This document shows positions 30,967 to 34,009 of a DNA stretch of 34,009 bases, in pieces. The position numbers were made by a program, and so were the translations under genes. The DNA comes from Dorea sp. D27 (GTDB lineage Bacteria > Bacillota > Clostridia > Lachnospirales > Lachnospiraceae), in contig NZ_KQ236747.1 in assembly GCF_001185345.1 (NCBI RefSeq), forward strand, positions 117,933-151,941, written 5' to 3'. Within the stretch, counting starts at the first letter, position 1. Every line of letters starts with the position of its first letter. Below the pieces are notes generated by a model that was not told the origin of the DNA, searched no databases, and saw nothing but the letters and a program-made list of their open reading frames with translations.

Positions 30967-33597
30967 ATGGCAAAATGGGTTTATATGTTTACAGAAGGTA
31001 ACGCAACCATGAGAAACCTTCTGGGTGGAAAAGGTGCCAACCTTGCTGAAATGACAAATTTGGGTCTTCCGGTACCACAGGGCTTCACAATTACGACAGA
31101 AGCTTGTACTCAGTACTATGAGGACGGAAAAAAGATTAACGATGAAATCATGGCACAAATCATGGAATCCATCACAAAGATGGAAGAGATTACAGGAAAG
31201 AAATTCGGCGATAAAGAGAATCCGCTCCTCGTATCCGTACGTTCAGGAGCAAGAGCTTCTATGCCGGGTATGATGGACACGATCCTCAACCTTGGCCTTA
31301 ACGAAGAAGTCGTTGAAGTATTGGCTAATAAATCAGGAAATCCACGCTGGGCATGGGACTGCTACAGAAGATTCATTCAGATGTATTCTGACGTAGTTAT
31401 GGAAGTTGGTAAGAAGTATTTTGAAGAGCTTATCGACAAGATGAAAGAAGAAAAAGGCGTTACGGAGGATGTGGATCTCACAGCCGAAGACCTCAAGGAC
31501 CTGGCCGGACAGTTCAAAGCTGAATACAGAGAAAAGATTGGACAGGACTTCCCGACAGATCCTAAGGAACAGCTGATGGGAGCTATCAAAGCCGTATTCC
31601 GTTCATGGGATAACCCAAGAGCCAACGTATACCGTCGTGACAATGATATCCCATATTCATGGGGAACAGCAGTCAACGTACAGATGATGGCATTTGGCAA
31701 CATGGGCGATACATCAGGAACAGGTGTTGCATTTACACGTGACCCGGCTACAGGAGAGAAGAAGCTCATGGGCGAGTTCCTTATGAACGCTCAGGGTGAA
31801 GACGTTGTCGCAGGTGTCCGCACACCTCAGAAGATCTCCCAGTTACATGAAGTTATGCCGGAAGTATACGACCAGTTCGTGGCAATCTGTGATAAGCTGG
31901 AAGACCACTACAGAGACATGCAGGACATGGAGTTCACGATCGAAGATAAGAAACTCTATATGCTGCAGACACGTAACGGTAAGAGGACAGCCCAGGCTGC
32001 ACTTCAGATTGCATGCGACCTTGTTGACGAGGGCATGATTACAGAAGAAAAAGCCGTTGCTATGATTGACCCGAGAAACTTAGATACATTACTTCATCCT
32101 CAGTTTGATGCCGCTGCACTGAAGGCTGCGACACCAATCGGAAAAGCACTCGGAGCATCACCGGGAGCTGCATGCGGTAAAGCCGTATTTACAGCCGATG
32201 ACGCGAAGAACTGGGCTGCAAGAGGAGAGAAGGTTATCCTTGTCCGCCTCGAGACTTCTCCGGAAGACATCGAAGGTATGAAGGCTGCCCAGGGTATCCT
32301 GACAGTACGTGGCGGTATGACATCACACGCTGCCGTTGTCGCACGTGGAATGGGTACATGTTGTGTATCCGGATGCGGTGACATCGTTATGGACGAGGCA
32401 AATAAGAAGTTCACATTAGGCGGAAAAGAGTTCCATGAGGGAGACGCAATCTCTCTTGACGGTTCTACAGGTAACATCTATGACGGACTCATTCCTACCG
32501 TTGATGCCACAATCGCAGGCACATTCGGAAGAATTATGGGATGGGCTGACAAGTACAGAACGATGAAGGTCCGTACGAATGCGGATACTCCTGGAGATGC
32601 TAAGAAGGCACGTGAGCTCGGAGCAGAAGGTATCGGCCTGTGCCGTACAGAGCACATGTTCTTCGAAGGAAACAGAATCGATGCATTCCGCGAGATGATT
32701 TGTTCTGAGACCGTAGAAGAAAGAGAAGCAGCACTTGAGAAGATTCTTCCGGAACAGCAGGGAGACTTTGAAAAATTATACGAAGCGCTGGAAGGCAACC
32801 CGGTTACTATCCGTTTCCTTGACCCGCCGCTTCACGAGTTCGTTCCTACGGATGAAGACGATATCAAGAAACTTGCAGATGCACAGGGTAAGACAGTAGA
32901 GCAGATTAAGACAATCATCGATTCCCTTCATGAATTCAACCCGATGATGGGACACCGTGGATGCCGTCTCGCTGTCACTTATCCGGAGATTGCTAAGATG
33001 CAGACAAGAGCCGTTATCCGTGCGGCAATCAACGTGCAGAAAGCACACGCTGACTGGAACGTTTGCCCGGAAATCATGATTCCATTGATTGGAGATATCA
33101 AAGAATTCAAATATGTGAAGAAGATTGTCGTTGAGACAGCAGATGCTGAAATCGCAGCGGCCGGAAGCGATATCAAGTACGAAGTTGGTACGATGATTGA
33201 GATTCCTAGAGCTTGTCTTACAGCGGATGAGATTGCAAAAGAAGCTGACTTCTTCTGCTTCGGCACGAACGACCTGACACAGATGACATTTGGCTTCTCA
33301 CGTGATGATGCCGGCAAGTTCCTCGACGCATACTATGATGCGAAGATCTTCGAGAACGACCCATTTGCCAAGCTTGACCAGACAGGTGTAGGACAGCTCA
33401 TGGAGATGGCTATCGCAAAAGGCAAGCCAGCCAATGCTAACCTCCACGTAGGTATCTGTGGCGAGCACGGCGGAGACCCGTCTTCTGTTGAATTCTGCAA
33501 CAAGTTAGGTCTCAACTATGTATCCTGCTCACCATTCCGTGTGCCGATTGCACGTCTTGCTGCTGCGCAGGCTGCAATCACAGCAAAGAATGCATAA
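30967..33597 (+). CDS. ppdK: Pyruvate, phosphate dikinase
   Basis: An 876-aa enzyme that interconverts pyruvate, ATP and Pi with phosphoenolpyruvate, AMP and PPi. In fermentative clostridia it links PEP and pyruvate and can run toward ATP synthesis. The N-terminal nucleotide-binding domain begins KWVYMFTEGNATMRNLLGGKGANLAEM. The swivelling phospho-histidine is His454 in GGMTSHAAVVARGMG, and the C-terminal barrel holds the catalytic Cys831 in CGEHGGDPSSV. Residue numbering and length are almost those of the well-studied Clostridium symbiosum enzyme (His455, Cys831). AGGAGGT lies 8 nt before the ATG. Monocistronic. Confidence 0.98.
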   Translation: MAKWVYMFTEGNATMRNLLGGKGANLAEMTNLGLPVPQGFTITTEACTQYYEDGKKINDEIMAQIMESITKMEEITGKKFGDKENPLLVSVRSGARASMPGMMDTILNLGLNEEVVEVLANKSGNPRWAWDCYRRFIQMYSDVVMEVGKKYFEELIDKMKEEKGVTEDVDLTAEDLKDLAGQFKAEYREKIGQDFPTDPKEQLMGAIKAVFRSWDNPRANVYRRDNDIPYSWGTAVNVQMMAFGNMGDTSGTGVAFTRDPATGEKKLMGEFLMNAQGEDVVAGVRTPQKISQLHEVMPEVYDQFVAICDKLEDHYRDMQDMEFTIEDKKLYMLQTRNGKRTAQAALQIACDLVDEGMITEEKAVAMIDPRNLDTLLHPQFDAAALKAATPIGKALGASPGAACGKAVFTADDAKNWAARGEKVILVRLETSPEDIEGMKAAQGILTVRGGMTSHAAVVARGMGTCCVSGCGDIVMDEANKKFTLGGKEFHEGDAISLDGSTGNIYDGLIPTVDATIAGTFGRIMGWADKYRTMKVRTNADTPGDAKKARELGAEGIGLCRTEHMFFEGNRIDAFREMICSETVEEREAALEKILPEQQGDFEKLYEALEGNPVTIRFLDPPLHEFVPTDEDDIKKLADAQGKTVEQIKTIIDSLHEFNPMMGHRGCRLAVTYPEIAKMQTRAVIRAAINVQKAHADWNVCPEIMIPLIGDIKEFKYVKKIVVETADAEIAAAGSDIKYEVGTMIEIPRACLTADEIAKEADFFCFGTNDLTQMTFGFSRDDAGKFLDAYYDAKIFENDPFAKLDQTGVGQLMEMAIAKGKPANANLHVGICGEHGGDPSSVEFCNKLGLNYVSCSPFRVPIARLAAAQAAITAKNA

Positions 33598-33614
33598 TTT
33601 ATAAGTTCAATTTC

Positions 33615-33651
33615 AAAAGCGTATCGCCAGCTTTCTGGCGATACGCTTTTT
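33615..33651 (+). terminator. Intrinsic terminator of ppdK
   Basis: A perfect 16-bp stem (33615-33630 with 33635-33650, core GCGTATCGCCAG) has a 4-nt loop and ends in a run of five T. A group II intron begins 4 nt later. Confidence 0.9.
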
Positions 33652-33654
33652 ATC

Positions 33655-34009
33655 GTGTGCCTGGCGGCGCACGTTTCTAATGGGTGAAAGTCCCTAATCC
33701 GCCCTAGTAGTGGGAAGGATACAGCCAAGACCAAGGGTGTCCATCGTGAGGTGGAATCTGAAGGAAGGTGGAGGCAAATCTCTGGTCTGACGAACAGAAA
33801 TCACATCAGGCTATGGTTGAGGATAAGATTGCGATACAAATCGAAGTCCAATATCTACTCGGAATCAACTATAGTAAATGTGGCAGATAGATGGAGTGAA
33901 AGAAACGTGTGGTACCCAGGGAGGTCTACGTCAGCGAGTGGAAACAGAGTATGAAATTCGTGAGTAACAACGAATGGCGAGAAGTCAGCAGAAGCCATAT
34001 TAACCCGAT
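33655..34009 (+). mobile_element. Group II intron, 5' part (cut by window end)
   Basis: The intron starts with GTGTGC (the GUGYG 5' boundary). It continues with GGGTGAAAGTCCC, CTAGTAGTGGGAAGG, AAGGGTGTCCATCGTGAGG, ATCTGAAGGAAGGTGGAGG, GGTCTGACGAACAG and, near the end, GAAGTCAGCAGAAGCCATA. This order is familiar from domain I and the region before the intron-encoded protein in clostridial group II introns. The reverse transcriptase/maturase gene (ltrA type) should begin beyond the window. The insertion point is just after the ppdK terminator, so ppdK is intact. A 67-codon frame inside (33751-33954) is RNA structure, not a protein. Confidence 0.88.

Noticed and set aside
33751..33954. 67-codon frame near the right end
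   Set aside because: It lies within group II intron domain I sequence, which is structured RNA. The intron protein is expected further downstream.
1..34009. CRISPR array, restriction-modification, toxin-antitoxin or other defence island
   Set aside because: I saw no regularly spaced direct repeats and no recognisable defence proteins. The repeats present are RAYT-associated hairpins.

Overview
This window looks like chromosomal DNA from an anaerobic, gut-type Firmicute of the Lachnospiraceae (Clostridium cluster XIVa). That is an inference from gene content and style. It carries a single-chain pyruvate:ferredoxin oxidoreductase, pyruvate phosphate dikinase, a dimeric-type glycyl-tRNA synthetase, an era-yqzL-recO run, a lysine riboswitch, and Gram-positive AGGAGG ribosome sites with sigma-A type promoters. 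I saw no rRNA, tRNA, CRISPR array or prophage.

Layout. 1-1990 holds a leftward neurotransmitter:sodium symporter behind a near-consensus promoter that is followed almost at once by an intrinsic terminator. 2085-5780 is nifJ with its own promoter and terminator. 5874-8324 is a lysine riboswitch plus terminator controlling an NhaC-superfamily lysine transporter and a small DUF2007 membrane protein. 8335-14090 is a signalling/export module: a leftward three-gene operon (ABC ATPase, ten-helix BceB-like permease, unknown 127-aa protein) diverging from a LytTR response regulator and an AgrC-like kinase, with a large folded leader element between them. 14239-20604 is housekeeping: M16 peptidase, era, yqzL, recO, glyQS. 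20647-21357 is a pentapeptide-repeat protein.

21597-25461 is an amino-acid module: a leftward Na+/Ser-Thr symporter (sstT) diverging from tdh-kbl, which turns threonine into glycine and acetyl-CoA. 25471-26462 is a REP-associated tyrosine transposase (RAYT) enclosed by a 78-nt inverted repeat pair. A third full copy lies at 27972-28049 and a decayed partial copy at 17163-17203. An M18 aminopeptidase sits between two of the copies. 28053-30685 is a leftward alanine dehydrogenase-like gene with a second NhaC-type antiporter. 30891-33650 is ppdK. The window ends inside the 5' part of a group II intron inserted just after the ppdK terminator.

Taken together, many genes serve amino-acid uptake and fermentation (lysine, threonine/serine, alanine, peptides) feeding pyruvate and acetyl-CoA metabolism (PFOR, PPDK, Kbl). 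The parts most likely to be under-described are the RAYT with its repeat family, the folded leader ahead of the LytTR two-component genes with the linked 127-aa protein, and the promoter-proximal terminator of the sodium symporter. I do not see a clear novel defence system.
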